Source: Burkholderiales bacterium PBB2 (lineage in GTDB: Bacteria; Pseudomonadota; Gammaproteobacteria; Burkholderiales; Burkholderiaceae_C). Taken from it: a stretch of 64,000 nt of DNA. The position numbers were made by a program, and so were the translations under genes. Position 1 is the first letter of the stretch, and each line of letters opens with the position of its first letter. The stretch lies in NCBI GenBank assembly GCA_002255955.1, contig NKIM01000011.1, forward strand, positions 62,001 through 126,000, given 5' to 3'. The notes beneath the pieces are model-generated. The model made no database searches and was not told the DNA's origin. It was given only the letters and a program-made list of their open reading frames with translations. Positions 18,780 to 27,227 of the stretch are shown here, piece by piece.

Positions 18780-21484
18780 GAGCTCAACTCCGTCAGGCGC
18801 ACATCGGCCAGATCGATCAGCAGCAGCTGTGCCGGCAGGATCTGCGTGCCCTGCCAGCGGGCGCCGCGCGCACGCAGGCGGCCATCGGGCCCGGCCACCG
18901 AGGCGCCGGGCTGGGCGCGCAGGCGGTCCAGGTCCACCCGCTCGACACCCGGCACGCGCTGCATCACGCTCAGGACCTCGCTGCCGGCCAGCGACTGGCC
19001 ATAGCCGCGCTGCTGAAAGGCAAAGGCCTCGGCTAGGGCCTGACGCAGGGCCGGGAACACCGTCTCGGCGGCATAGGCCGGCTGCAGACGCACCCCTGCG
19101 CTGAGGCCAAAACGCAGCAGCTCGCCGGTGGCCACGCGCAGCGGCTGGTGGGCCGGCCGCACCTGGTCGATAGCGGCCAGCAGATGGGCGTAGAGGGCCG
19201 AGCTGGGGGCGATGTCGGCGCCGTCCAGGCCGACCACGGTCAGGTGCACCAGACGCTGCTCGCCATCCCAGAGCCAGACCGCCTGGGCCTTGCCAATGCC
19301 AGCGAAGGCTGCCGCGAAGTCCTCGAAATCGCGCAGGGAGACGATGCGGTCCAGGGCCAGCACGGTCAGCGGCGCATTGCGGCGCGCATCCTCCAGGCGC
19401 TCGGGGTCGGCGCCGCCCGCGGCCGGCACCGGGTTGCTGACCTCCTTCACACCCAGCGGCCGCTCGAGCAGCAGGCTGATCTGCCCGGCCGGAAGATTGC
19501 CCTCGCTGCCAATGCCCACGCGGTAGCGGGCCTGCACATTCATGCTGCCGCTGGGCAGGCGCCGGCCATGCTGGCCATCGCCGAAGATCACGCTGACCGT
19601 GCCGTCATCAGCCCGGCGCAGCAGGTAGCGGCTGTCCTGCGGGCCCATCTCGCTGATGCGGGCGGCCTCCTGCCAGCGCACGCCGTCCACGCGCAGCTCC
19701 AGCGTCGACTCGGTGCCCGAGGGTGTGGCGGCAGAGATGTAGGTCAGCGGCTTTTGCTGCAAGTTGAAGCGCTGGAAAGCGGCGCTGCCGCGGCCGCTGC
19801 CCAGCACCTCGGCCTGCACCTTCATCTGCCGGCTGTCACCATGGCTGGCGGCCACCACATTGGCATTGATGCGCAGGGTCAGGGGCAGATAGTCATGCGC
19901 CAAATCGCTGGCCAGCAGAAGGCGGCTGCGGCCCTCGATCAGGTCTTGCCGCTGCAGCTGCACCACCTCGCTGGCCCGCTCCAAATGGCCGAGCAGGCGG
20001 TCGCCGTTGCTGAAGCTGAAGACGGCGCTGCGCTCGTCACGCGCCAGCTCGACCGCGGCCAGATGTTCACCGGTGCGAAGCCGGCGGCGCAGCACGCGGT
20101 TCTCGTCGCGCTCGGCCAGCACATGGCCGCTGAAGGCCAGCCAGCGCCCGGCCTCCAGCTCGGGCTCCGCGCCGGCCAGGCTCAGCTCATGGCCGCTGAT
20201 GAAGCCCGAGCGCGGCCGCTGCGCCCAGGCCAGCTCCACCGATTCGCCCCAGACCGAGGTTTCGCGCAGCGCGTTGTTGAACTTGTCGTACAGCTGCTCG
20301 CCCATCAGCTTCAGGCGCGTGCTCTTGCCGGCCAGGCCGAAGGCGGCACGCGCATCCTCCTGCACCGCCTCGACCTCGTAGACCTCTTCATAGCCCGGCC
20401 GCGACAGCACGACCCAGCTGCCGCGCGTGATGCGGGGGTAGCTGGCATCCAGGTGAATGACGGTCTCCTGATCCCCCGAGACGCCGGTGATCCTGAACGC
20501 CGGCCACTCGGGCTGCGTCTGGATGTTGACCTTGGAGTCATCCGGATCGTCGAGGCCCAAAAACGCCGCACGCAAGCTGCGCGGCATGGCCCGCCAATCG
20601 GCCGCCGCATGGCCGAACAAGGCCGCCTTGCTGCGCAAGGCATAACAGCGAGGCTGCACGCGCGCGGGGTGGACCGTGGGTGAGTGGTTGCCCAGCGGCC
20701 GGTCCAGGGTGACCACGGTGTAGCCGCCCTGCGGATCCACGCCGGGGTTCTCGGGCGCCACCAGCTGCACGCGGGCGACGCGGCGGAAATCCCAGTTCTC
20801 GTTGTCGGGCTGCAGGCGGCGCTCCTCACCGATGATGAGCAAAGCATCGCCCGGCGCCAGGCGCGTGGACTGGCCGGCCAGATAGAGCGTGGTGCCGCCC
20901 CAGTGCGGCGGCACGGCCTCCATGCTCAGCACCGGCATGGCATTCCAGGCCGCGCGGGCCTGCAGCGGCGCCAGGGTCTCGAAGACCTGGGGCTTCTCGT
21001 CCTGGGCCGGGATGCTCTGGGTCTTGCTGCCGGCTTCGATGCGCGCCTGCAGCGGCGCACCGGGCGAGGTCTCCAGGTTGAAGGCCAGATAGGTGGAGGC
21101 TGCCACACCGGGGCGCAGCTCGTAGCCGATGGCACGGGCCAGCTCCAGCACCGAGCGGCGTTCGGTGGCGGTGCGCAGAAAACCTTCGTTGAGCAGGCGC
21201 TCCTGGTAGAAGCTCAGCACATCGAGCACACCGGCCCAGGCGTCCAGCAAGGCCAGGGCCGGGTCGCTGCGCTCGCGCGTGCTCAGGGCTTGCCGGGCCG
21301 GCGCCTGGGACAGCAGGGCCAGCTGGCTTTCCATGAAACGCGCCTGGCTGCCGACCCGGGCCGAGAGGCTGCGCTGGCCCGGCGGGTTGATGGCATCCAC
21401 CGGCGTCAGCACCGACACGCCGGCACAGCAGCCGCATTGCGCATCCGCGCCGCTGAGGTTCGAGGGTGACGATGGGGTGCTCAC
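18776..21484 (-). CDS. eCIS baseplate assembly protein, gpJ-like (second copy)
   Basis: A 902-residue protein of the putative baseplate assembly family (TIGR02243, gpJ/gp6-like). Typical segments are LLDAWAGVLDVLSFYQERLLNEGFLRTATERRSVLELARAIGYE near residues 80-125, GDGQHGRRLPSG, and a C-terminal VMQRVPGVERVDLDRL. Such proteins form the wedge ring that triggers sheath contraction. An N-terminal CGCC cluster is present (residues about 18-20), of unknown role. It overlaps both neighbours by 4 bases (ATGA junctions), consistent with stoichiometric production of the baseplate. It is a distant paralogue of the gene just upstream. Confidence 0.85.
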   Translation of the reverse strand: MSTPSSPSNLSGADAQCGCCAGVSVLTPVDAINPPGQRSLSARVGSQARFMESQLALLSQAPARQALSTRERSDPALALLDAWAGVLDVLSFYQERLLNEGFLRTATERRSVLELARAIGYELRPGVAASTYLAFNLETSPGAPLQARIEAGSKTQSIPAQDEKPQVFETLAPLQARAAWNAMPVLSMEAVPPHWGGTTLYLAGQSTRLAPGDALLIIGEERRLQPDNENWDFRRVARVQLVAPENPGVDPQGGYTVVTLDRPLGNHSPTVHPARVQPRCYALRSKAALFGHAAADWRAMPRSLRAAFLGLDDPDDSKVNIQTQPEWPAFRITGVSGDQETVIHLDASYPRITRGSWVVLSRPGYEEVYEVEAVQEDARAAFGLAGKSTRLKLMGEQLYDKFNNALRETSVWGESVELAWAQRPRSGFISGHELSLAGAEPELEAGRWLAFSGHVLAERDENRVLRRRLRTGEHLAAVELARDERSAVFSFSNGDRLLGHLERASEVVQLQRQDLIEGRSRLLLASDLAHDYLPLTLRINANVVAASHGDSRQMKVQAEVLGSGRGSAAFQRFNLQQKPLTYISAATPSGTESTLELRVDGVRWQEAARISEMGPQDSRYLLRRADDGTVSVIFGDGQHGRRLPSGSMNVQARYRVGIGSEGNLPAGQISLLLERPLGVKEVSNPVPAAGGADPERLEDARRNAPLTVLALDRIVSLRDFEDFAAAFAGIGKAQAVWLWDGEQRLVHLTVVGLDGADIAPSSALYAHLLAAIDQVRPAHQPLRVATGELLRFGLSAGVRLQPAYAAETVFPALRQALAEAFAFQQRGYGQSLAGSEVLSVMQRVPGVERVDLDRLRAQPGASVAGPDGRLRARGARWQGTQILPAQLLLIDLADVRLTELSS

Positions 21485-23850
21485 AAACCACCTCGCATGC
21501 TCAGCCGCAGCCGGCCGTTCTCAGGGAAATTGGGGTCGTTGTCCAGGCGCAGGACTTCCAGACTGGCCGCGAGGATCACGCCCGCCGCCCGCTCGCCCTG
21601 GGCCGTGCGGCCCCAGCGCTGGAAGCGCAGCACCTCGACCGAGGCCACCCCCACCAGGGACTGCGCCGCTTCAACCAGGGCCGAGAGCGCCAGGCTGCCG
21701 CCAAAGCTGAAGTGATCGGGGTGGAAGAAAGCCGGCTGGCCCTGGGCATCGAGGCCATTGGAGAGGCGCGCCAGCAGGCTTTGCTCCACTGCCGCGGCCA
21801 TGAAGCCGGGCAGCACGCAGATCGCCAGCTCGATGTCCAGCGGCACATAAGCCGGCTCCTGCAGTTCCAGGTCGTAGCCGGCCAGGCGGTAGCGGTCGAG
21901 ATGGGCCAGCATCTCGGTGCGGAAGGCGGCATCCAACGCCAAGCCGCCGCGCCGGTCAATGCTGACGAAGACGGTGTACCAGCTGCCGGTCCAGCGCAGG
22001 CGGGCGGCGGCGCGCTGCACCTGCGGGTGGCGCTCGGCCATGCGGGCGTAATCGTCTTCGGTGACGGCGCGCTCCTGGCTGCGGAAGGACTCGGGCGCGA
22101 ACAGGCGCACGGTGTCGGCGCTCTCGGGATCGCAGCCACCCTGGGCAGAGAGGGGGTTGCGCACGCGCAGCACAAAGGGCCGGATCAGGGGCTCGTCGCA
22201 GACCAGGCGGACGATGCTGTCGGGCCCGACATTGCCGGCCGCGCCGCCGCCCTGGCGATAGCTGGCCAGCAGGCGCGCGCCGGGCTCGGGCCGGCGGCCG
22301 AACTGGTTGTCGCCGAAGCGCAGGCTGGCGCGGCCGTCGGCCTCGGTTTCCAGCACGAACTCCTGCGCAAAGCGGTCGCTGGCCAGCAGATCGCGGCGCG
22401 GCGTCCAGCGGCTGGCGCCAAGCAGAATCTGGTCGCCAAACTGAGCCGGATCGTCCAGCTCCAGATGCATATCGGCCGGCACCGCTTGGCGCGGGTCCTG
22501 GCGCAGTGCGCGCGCGGCCGACCCGGCCTGGGCCTGATCGTGGCTGTAGGGCTCGGCAAAGGCGATACCGGGCTCCTGCAGCCGCGGCCGGTAGGGGCGC
22601 GAGGCACGGCCCGGGCGATCGGCCGGCACTTCGGGCGGCAGCAGACTTTCCGCACGCCGGCTCAGGCCCTGGTCGGCCAGCACCACATTGCCGCGCATCA
22701 CCGAGATGGCGCGCCGCACCAGGCTGCCGCCTTCCTCGAACTCAGCGCTGCCGCACAGCGGGAGGCGGTGGCTGCGCTCGCGGTCGGCCTCGCGGCCGGT
22801 CGTGGCGCTGCGGATTTCCTCGGCAATCAAGACCTGGCCGGGCAGCAAGGCCAGCACCGGGCTGTTGACCACGGCCGCGCTGGTGGCGCCGCGCGGCAGG
22901 CAATACCGCAGCTCGCCCCAGTCGTGCAGGGCGATGCGGTTGTGGGCCGAATGCAGGTTCAACGCATGCAGGGTTTCGAACACCAGGCTGCCGTCCTCGG
23001 GCAGGCGGGCCAGGTCCTCGCTGCGCAGCACCGGGGCCTCGGGCTCGCCACCGCGGGTCAGCAGCATGCTGCGCGCCGGCAGGCTGCGACCATCGGCCTG
23101 GGGCGCGACCTCCACGCAGACAAAGGCTCGGCTGTTGCAGCCCTCGTGTACGGCGTAGTCCAGCAGACGGGCATGGCGGCGCAGCGAGACACGCCGGCGC
23201 GCCGTGCCCAGATAGGCCTCAGTGGCCACGGCGTCCTGGCGGTAGCTGAGCAGGTCGCCCACATGGGCCAGCATCTCGACCAGGGCGGTGGAGAAATCGG
23301 CCGGATGGGCGTCCTGCCCGCCGGGAATCAGCTGGCCCATGCGGTCCAGCATCAGGCGGCGGAAGCTGGCGTAGTCCTTGGCCAGGTAGTCGAGCAAGGG
23401 CTCGGGCAGGCTGGCGGGTGGACAGTGGTGGGCGCTCTCGCAATCGAAATCCGAGGGGCATTGCGCCTTGAAGCTGAAGCGGATGCTGGCCAGCACCGGG
23501 TCGATGCCGGCGGGCGCAAACTCGGGCGCGGCCGGGTCGATCAGTTGCAGCTCGTACCAGGAGAAATCCCCGGCCTGGTCCACCGTCAGGGTCAGCACCT
23601 TGCCGCTGGCCTGGGCGGTCAGCACACGGATGCCCTGGATGCGCACGCCGCCGACGATGCGGCAATGCGCGACGCTCAGACCGCTGACCGGGAACACGAA
23701 GACGAGCTTGAGGGTGCGCTGGTCCTTGCTGGCTACCTCGAGGTAGTCGATGCCGTTGAGGGCAGGCGGCAGCGTCTGCTCGCGCAGCAGCTGCAGACGG
23801 CGCGGGTTCTCGCTGCGGGCCTGGCGGCGCTGGCTGCTGGCGCCGCTCAT
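21481..23850 (-). CDS. eCIS baseplate assembly protein, gpJ-like (first copy)
   Basis: A 789-residue protein of the same gpJ-like baseplate family. Diagnostic features are LLDYLAKDYASFRRLMLDRMGQLIP, LVEMLAHVGDLLSYRQDAVATEAYLGTA, FGDNQFGRRPEPGARL and RAVTEDDYARMAERHPQVQRAAARLRWTGSW. This corresponds to the Afp11/gp6 position in Afp-like particles. It overlaps the gp25-like gene upstream and the second gpJ-like gene downstream by 4 bases each. Two non-identical gpJ proteins in tandem are usual in this class of eCIS and presumably form a heteromeric wedge. Confidence 0.88.
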   Translation of the reverse strand: MSGASSQRRQARSENPRRLQLLREQTLPPALNGIDYLEVASKDQRTLKLVFVFPVSGLSVAHCRIVGGVRIQGIRVLTAQASGKVLTLTVDQAGDFSWYELQLIDPAAPEFAPAGIDPVLASIRFSFKAQCPSDFDCESAHHCPPASLPEPLLDYLAKDYASFRRLMLDRMGQLIPGGQDAHPADFSTALVEMLAHVGDLLSYRQDAVATEAYLGTARRRVSLRRHARLLDYAVHEGCNSRAFVCVEVAPQADGRSLPARSMLLTRGGEPEAPVLRSEDLARLPEDGSLVFETLHALNLHSAHNRIALHDWGELRYCLPRGATSAAVVNSPVLALLPGQVLIAEEIRSATTGREADRERSHRLPLCGSAEFEEGGSLVRRAISVMRGNVVLADQGLSRRAESLLPPEVPADRPGRASRPYRPRLQEPGIAFAEPYSHDQAQAGSAARALRQDPRQAVPADMHLELDDPAQFGDQILLGASRWTPRRDLLASDRFAQEFVLETEADGRASLRFGDNQFGRRPEPGARLLASYRQGGGAAGNVGPDSIVRLVCDEPLIRPFVLRVRNPLSAQGGCDPESADTVRLFAPESFRSQERAVTEDDYARMAERHPQVQRAAARLRWTGSWYTVFVSIDRRGGLALDAAFRTEMLAHLDRYRLAGYDLELQEPAYVPLDIELAICVLPGFMAAAVEQSLLARLSNGLDAQGQPAFFHPDHFSFGGSLALSALVEAAQSLVGVASVEVLRFQRWGRTAQGERAAGVILAASLEVLRLDNDPNFPENGRLRLSMRGGL

Positions 23851-24206
23851 GGCAAGGCCCTCGAGAAGTTGGCGAGCTGGCGCTCGCGGTCACGGCGCAC
23901 GATGTACTGCACGCTGACCTGCAGGCGCTCGTCCACATGCTCGATCTGCACACCCTCAACCTCGATCAGCTCGCCCAGCCACTGCTGCAGCGAGCCTTGC
24001 ACGGTGGACTGCAGGGCGGCGGCCAGGGCATCGCTGTTGGGCGCGAACACCAGCTGCAAAAGGCCGCAGCCGAAATCGGGCCGGTTCACGCGCTCGCCCG
24101 GCTGGGTGAAGAGCACCTGCTCGATCATCTGGCGGATACGGGCATCGGCCTCGCGCTCGGCGCTGCGGCCTCGGCTGTCGATGCGGTAGGGGAACTCGAG
24201 GGCCAT
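23847..24206 (-). CDS. eCIS baseplate wedge protein, gp25/gpW-like
   Basis: A 119-residue protein of the GPW/gp25 family. I prefer the ATG at 24206 (MALEFPYRID) to a TTG three codons upstream, because GAGGA lies about 9 bases before it. Family hallmarks are READARIRQMIEQVLFTQPGERVNRPDFGCGLLQLVF, with the conserved GER(V/M)..P.FG core. In contractile systems this protein joins the baseplate to the sheath initiator. The stop overlaps the gpJ-like start by 4 bases. Confidence 0.9.
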   Translation of the reverse strand: MALEFPYRIDSRGRSAEREADARIRQMIEQVLFTQPGERVNRPDFGCGLLQLVFAPNSDALAAALQSTVQGSLQQWLGELIEVEGVQIEHVDERLQVSVQYIVRRDRERQLANFSRALP

Positions 24207-24222
24207 CGCTGCCAATCCTCAC

Positions 24223-24546
24223 TCAGAGTGCCGACGCGCGCAGCTGCGTCATGGCGATGATCAAGGGCGTACCGGTGGGCGCGCAGACGGAGCTGCTGGA
24301 CTGCAGCACCAGCGGCTGGCCGCCGGCCAGCACCCGCGTGCTGCCAGTCAGCCATTGGCCGGTGACACAGGGGCCATTGCCGGCAGTCGGTGGCGGCATG
24401 GAGCAGCCGGCCACCAGATAGGGTGCGGCGATGGTGACCACCGGTTGGCCCGAGACCAGCACGCGCGGGAAAGGCACGCTGGGGTTGGCCTGGCCGCCGT
24501 GCGAGCACAGCACGGTGGCGCCGACATGAACGATGAAGCCTGGCAT
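24223..24546 (-). CDS. PAAR-like spike tip protein
   Basis: A 107-residue protein with the cyclic PAAR-like pattern: HVGATVLCSHGGQANP, PRVLVSGQPVVTIAAPYLVAGCSMPPP, GSTRVLAGGQPLVLQSSSSVC. Such proteins fold as a metal-stabilised cone that sharpens the spike and may carry effectors. The Cys and His residues at C14, H16, C48, C60 and C88 are candidate ligands. It lies between the gpV-like spike gene and the gp25-like gene, as in other eCIS loci. No C-terminal toxin extension is present. Confidence 0.85.
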   Translation of the reverse strand: MPGFIVHVGATVLCSHGGQANPSVPFPRVLVSGQPVVTIAAPYLVAGCSMPPPTAGNGPCVTGQWLTGSTRVLAGGQPLVLQSSSSVCAPTGTPLIIAMTQLRASAL

Positions 24547-24568
24547 GGTGGTGGGGCTCCTGCTGCGC

Positions 24569-25084
24569 TCAGATCACCGTCAAGGCGCCGGCGTTGATGT
24601 TGACGCTGGGGCCGTTGAGCATGATGGTGGCGCCCTGGCCGTTGCTGATGGTGATGCCCAGCTCGTTGATCGAGATCAGGGCGCCCGCGGTGGTCTTGAG
24701 CAGGATGCCGCCGGCCGGGCCGGGCAGGTCGGAAATCATCAAGGCGTTCTGGTTGCCGGTCTGCAGCACGATGCTGGGCGAGACCGGCAGGCCGGCCAGG
24801 GCCAGGGCCGGCACATCGGCTGCACTGCCCCAGAAGCCGCCGACCCAGACCGGGTGGTCCGGGTCGCCCTGCTCGAACTCGACCCAGACGCCCGCGCCGA
24901 TCTGCGGCAGGCAGAACAAGCCGGCCTGCTTGCCGGTGAAGGGGACGCAGGCCATGGCCCAGCTGGACAGGCCCAGGCCCATGACGTCGGGCACCTGCAC
25001 CTGCAGGCGCCCCATCTGCATGGGGTCGATGTTGTTGAGCACCACACCGCGGTACTTGCCGTAGTACTTGCCTTCGCTGCTCAT
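24569..25084 (-). CDS. eCIS spike protein, baseplate assembly protein V (gpV-like)
   Basis: A 171-residue protein with the OB-fold start of gpV/VgrG spikes (YRGVVLNNIDPMQMGRLQVQVPDV), followed by GLFCLPQIGAGVWVEFEQGDPDHPVWVGGFWG. The rest is a short beta-helix with regular alternation (SPSIVLQTGNQNALMISD, GGILLKTTAGALISINELG, ITISNGQGATIMLNGPSVNI). In VgrG and Afp8 the hub and spike are fused; here they are two genes overlapping by 4 bases. The trimer would form the central needle tipped by the PAAR protein. Confidence 0.9.
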   Translation of the reverse strand: MSSEGKYYGKYRGVVLNNIDPMQMGRLQVQVPDVMGLGLSSWAMACVPFTGKQAGLFCLPQIGAGVWVEFEQGDPDHPVWVGGFWGSAADVPALALAGLPVSPSIVLQTGNQNALMISDLPGPAGGILLKTTAGALISINELGITISNGQGATIMLNGPSVNINAGALTVI

Positions 25085-26193
25085 GGGGGCACCATCGGGA
25101 GGGTTGAGATGAGACCGTTGCGGGTCAGGGTGAAGTTCTGCTTGAACTCGCCAGGTTTGAAGCTGCTGGTGACCGACTTGACGTAGTACATGCCGTCGAA
25201 GGCCACGCCGGCGCCGCGCACGCCGACCAGCTCGCGCGCGCGCAGCACCGTGCCATAGCGCAGCACATCGACGGAGCCCGTGGCCTGCACCACATCGGCC
25301 GAGCCGGCTGCCGCCGCCATGCCCTTGGACAGCGCGGCCATGGGCGAGAGCTTGGCCGTGTCGCTCATCAGGTTGATGGACTTGGGCAAGGACTGCAGCA
25401 GGCCCAGCGGCGGGTTGAGCAGGCTGACATCGGGAATCGGCAGCGGGATCGGGAACTTGGTCAACGAGTTCTGGACGAAGACCACGGGCATGGCCTTCTT
25501 GGCATGGTCGATGCTGAAGTTCAGCGACTCGACATTGCTGTGCGCATCCATACCCAGATTGAGCGCAGGCTGGGGCAGGCCGATCTTGATCTCCGGGCCC
25601 CAGTACGCGGTGTTCATGCCGGGCGCCGGGCCGGGCACGATGTAGAAGACATGGCCAGCATCCTTGGCCAGCTTTTCAAGATAGGCCAGGTCGGTGCCCT
25701 GGTGGGTGGGGATCTTCTCCACCGGCACCGGCACATCGTTGAAGACCTGGGGGATGACCAGGGGCACCATGCCGAACATGGCGTACTTGGCCACGATCAG
25801 GGCCACGCGAGCCTCGGCCGGCATGGCGGGGTAAGGCAGGCCGTTGAACTGCTGCTGGTCCATGGCCACCGACAGGTCTTCGCCGGTGATGGTCAGGGTG
25901 CTGACGCCGGGCTCGTTGGAGCCGCTGATCTCCTGCTTGGTGATCAGCCCGTCCATCAGCACGCGCGGCAGGCTGTTGATGGTCAGCACGATCAGCACGC
26001 GCAACCAGGGCACCTGGCCGCCGGCCAGCACCAGCAAGGTGTGCAGGGGGGAACGGTTCTCGATGGCAAAGCTGATCTGGAAGCCGCTGCGCGAGCCGGC
26101 CGCCGAGGTCACCTGGAAGCTCTGCAAGGCCTCCATCACCGGCTGCGGCACGGGCACCGGCACGGCCGGCCCGACCAGCAGGGTGACATGCAT
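25081..26193 (-). CDS. eCIS hub protein, gpD-like
   Basis: A 370-residue protein related to phage gpD/gp27 and the N-terminal part of VgrG. Visible features are FQVTSAAGSRSGFQISFAIENRSPL, a GVSTLTITGEDLSVAMD segment, and RARELVGVRGAGVAFDGMYYVKSVTSSFKPGEFKQNFTLTRNG near the end. The hub forms a pseudo-hexameric ring linking the tube to the spike. The start is uncertain: I use the ATG at 26193, which follows the LysM stop by 4 bases; in-frame GTG codons at 26205 and 26208 are alternatives. It is translationally coupled to the gpV gene. Confidence 0.85.
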   Translation of the reverse strand: MHVTLLVGPAVPVPVPQPVMEALQSFQVTSAAGSRSGFQISFAIENRSPLHTLLVLAGGQVPWLRVLIVLTINSLPRVLMDGLITKQEISGSNEPGVSTLTITGEDLSVAMDQQQFNGLPYPAMPAEARVALIVAKYAMFGMVPLVIPQVFNDVPVPVEKIPTHQGTDLAYLEKLAKDAGHVFYIVPGPAPGMNTAYWGPEIKIGLPQPALNLGMDAHSNVESLNFSIDHAKKAMPVVFVQNSLTKFPIPLPIPDVSLLNPPLGLLQSLPKSINLMSDTAKLSPMAALSKGMAAAAGSADVVQATGSVDVLRYGTVLRARELVGVRGAGVAFDGMYYVKSVTSSFKPGEFKQNFTLTRNGLISTLPMVPP

Positions 26194-26197
26194 GCCT

Positions 26198-26542
26198 TTA
26201 AGCACCACCCGCCCCTCCCCAGCCACCCGAGCCGCCACCCATGCCCTCGGGCAGGGTCAGGCGGATGCGGCGGCCGATCTCTTCCAGATCGCGCGCATCG
26301 AGATCGCCGTTGGCATCGGGCAGGCGCCAGAACTGCTCGGGGTCGCCGAGCACGGCCGCGGCCATGCGGTCGATGTGGTCGCCCTCCACCACCCGGTACT
26401 CCTGAAAGCCGACAAAACGCGCCGGGTCGGGCACGAAGCGGCGCCGCAGATAGACCACGGTGCGGCCGTCGGCCTCACCCCACTCGGCGGTTTCGATGCC
26501 GTGGTAGCGGCTGTTGGGCGGGTAGCGCTGGTCGGTGCTCAT
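26198..26542 (-). CDS. LysM-type eCIS baseplate protein (gpX-like)
   Basis: A 114-residue protein. The central YRVVEGDHIDRMAAAVLGDPEQFWRLPDANGDLDARDLEEIGRRIRLTLP has the outline of a LysM-like domain of the phage gpX/gp53 type, which glues inner baseplate parts together rather than binding peptidoglycan. The C-terminus is a short Gly-rich tail (GGGSGGWGGAGGA). It lies between the tube-adaptor gene and the hub gene, the usual position for this component. Confidence 0.8.
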   Translation of the reverse strand: MSTDQRYPPNSRYHGIETAEWGEADGRTVVYLRRRFVPDPARFVGFQEYRVVEGDHIDRMAAAVLGDPEQFWRLPDANGDLDARDLEEIGRRIRLTLPEGMGGGSGGWGGAGGA

Positions 26543-26570
26543 GATGTGCTTCTCGGTGGGGGCGCAGGTC

Positions 26571-27227
26571 TCAGAACAAGGCGTTCAGGCCCAGGCTGGC
26601 CAGCGAGGCGCTGGAGGCCTTGCGGGCCAGGCGCTCGCGGCCCTGGTGGTAGACCATGTAGAGGTGGCCGGCCTTGCTGCCAAAGCCCAGGTCGTTGATG
26701 TTGAGCACCCGCATGCCCAGTGAAACGCGCGCACGGATCGGGTTGAGCTGGGCGTCGAAGGCCTCTTCGACGATGGAGAAATCGGTGATGCGCACCGGCA
26801 CCACCCGCTCCTTGCTCCACACAAACAAGGGCAGCGGCGCCTCCACCGGCGCAATCTCCAGTGTGCCGACGCTGGCCAGGGCGTTGTTGCGGATCAGGGT
26901 GCCGCTGTCGGGGTAGACCATCACCTCGAGCGCGGCCAGCTGAGCATGAAGACCCACCTCGACCACGGCAGCATGCTGGTCGGGCGCAGCGAGCTGGTCG
27001 GTGGCGTCGATGTCGGCGTCGAGCTTGAGGGTCTCGATCGGCGGGCCCTTGAGCCGCAGTGGCTGGCTCAGTGCCGTGCTGCTGCCGGCGCCTTGGGGCG
27101 TCAGCGAGCGGGTCAGCAAATCGGGGTTGTACTGCAGGGCGATCACGCGCTGCACCGCACCGCTGGACGGGTCGATCAAGATGATGCCGCCCTTGAGCAG
27201 CTTGGGCGAGCGGGTCAGGCCGGTCAC
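26571..27227 (-). CDS. eCIS tube-baseplate adaptor (CIS tube protein N-terminal family)
   Basis: A 218-residue protein with the pattern of the contractile-injection tube-associated (Afp7-like) family: IALQYNPDLLTRSLTPQGAG near residue 30, GPPIETLKLDADIDATDQL, RVVPVRITDFSIVEEAFDAQLNPIRARVSLGMRVL. In Afp-like particles this protein caps the base of the tube and receives the hub. Here the LysM part is a separate gene 28 bases downstream. Its ATG overlaps the stop of the eCIS_core gene by 4 bases. Confidence 0.85.
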   Translation of the reverse strand: MTGLTRSPKLLKGGIILIDPSSGAVQRVIALQYNPDLLTRSLTPQGAGSSTALSQPLRLKGPPIETLKLDADIDATDQLAAPDQHAAVVEVGLHAQLAALEVMVYPDSGTLIRNNALASVGTLEIAPVEAPLPLFVWSKERVVPVRITDFSIVEEAFDAQLNPIRARVSLGMRVLNINDLGFGSKAGHLYMVYHQGRERLARKASSASLASLGLNALF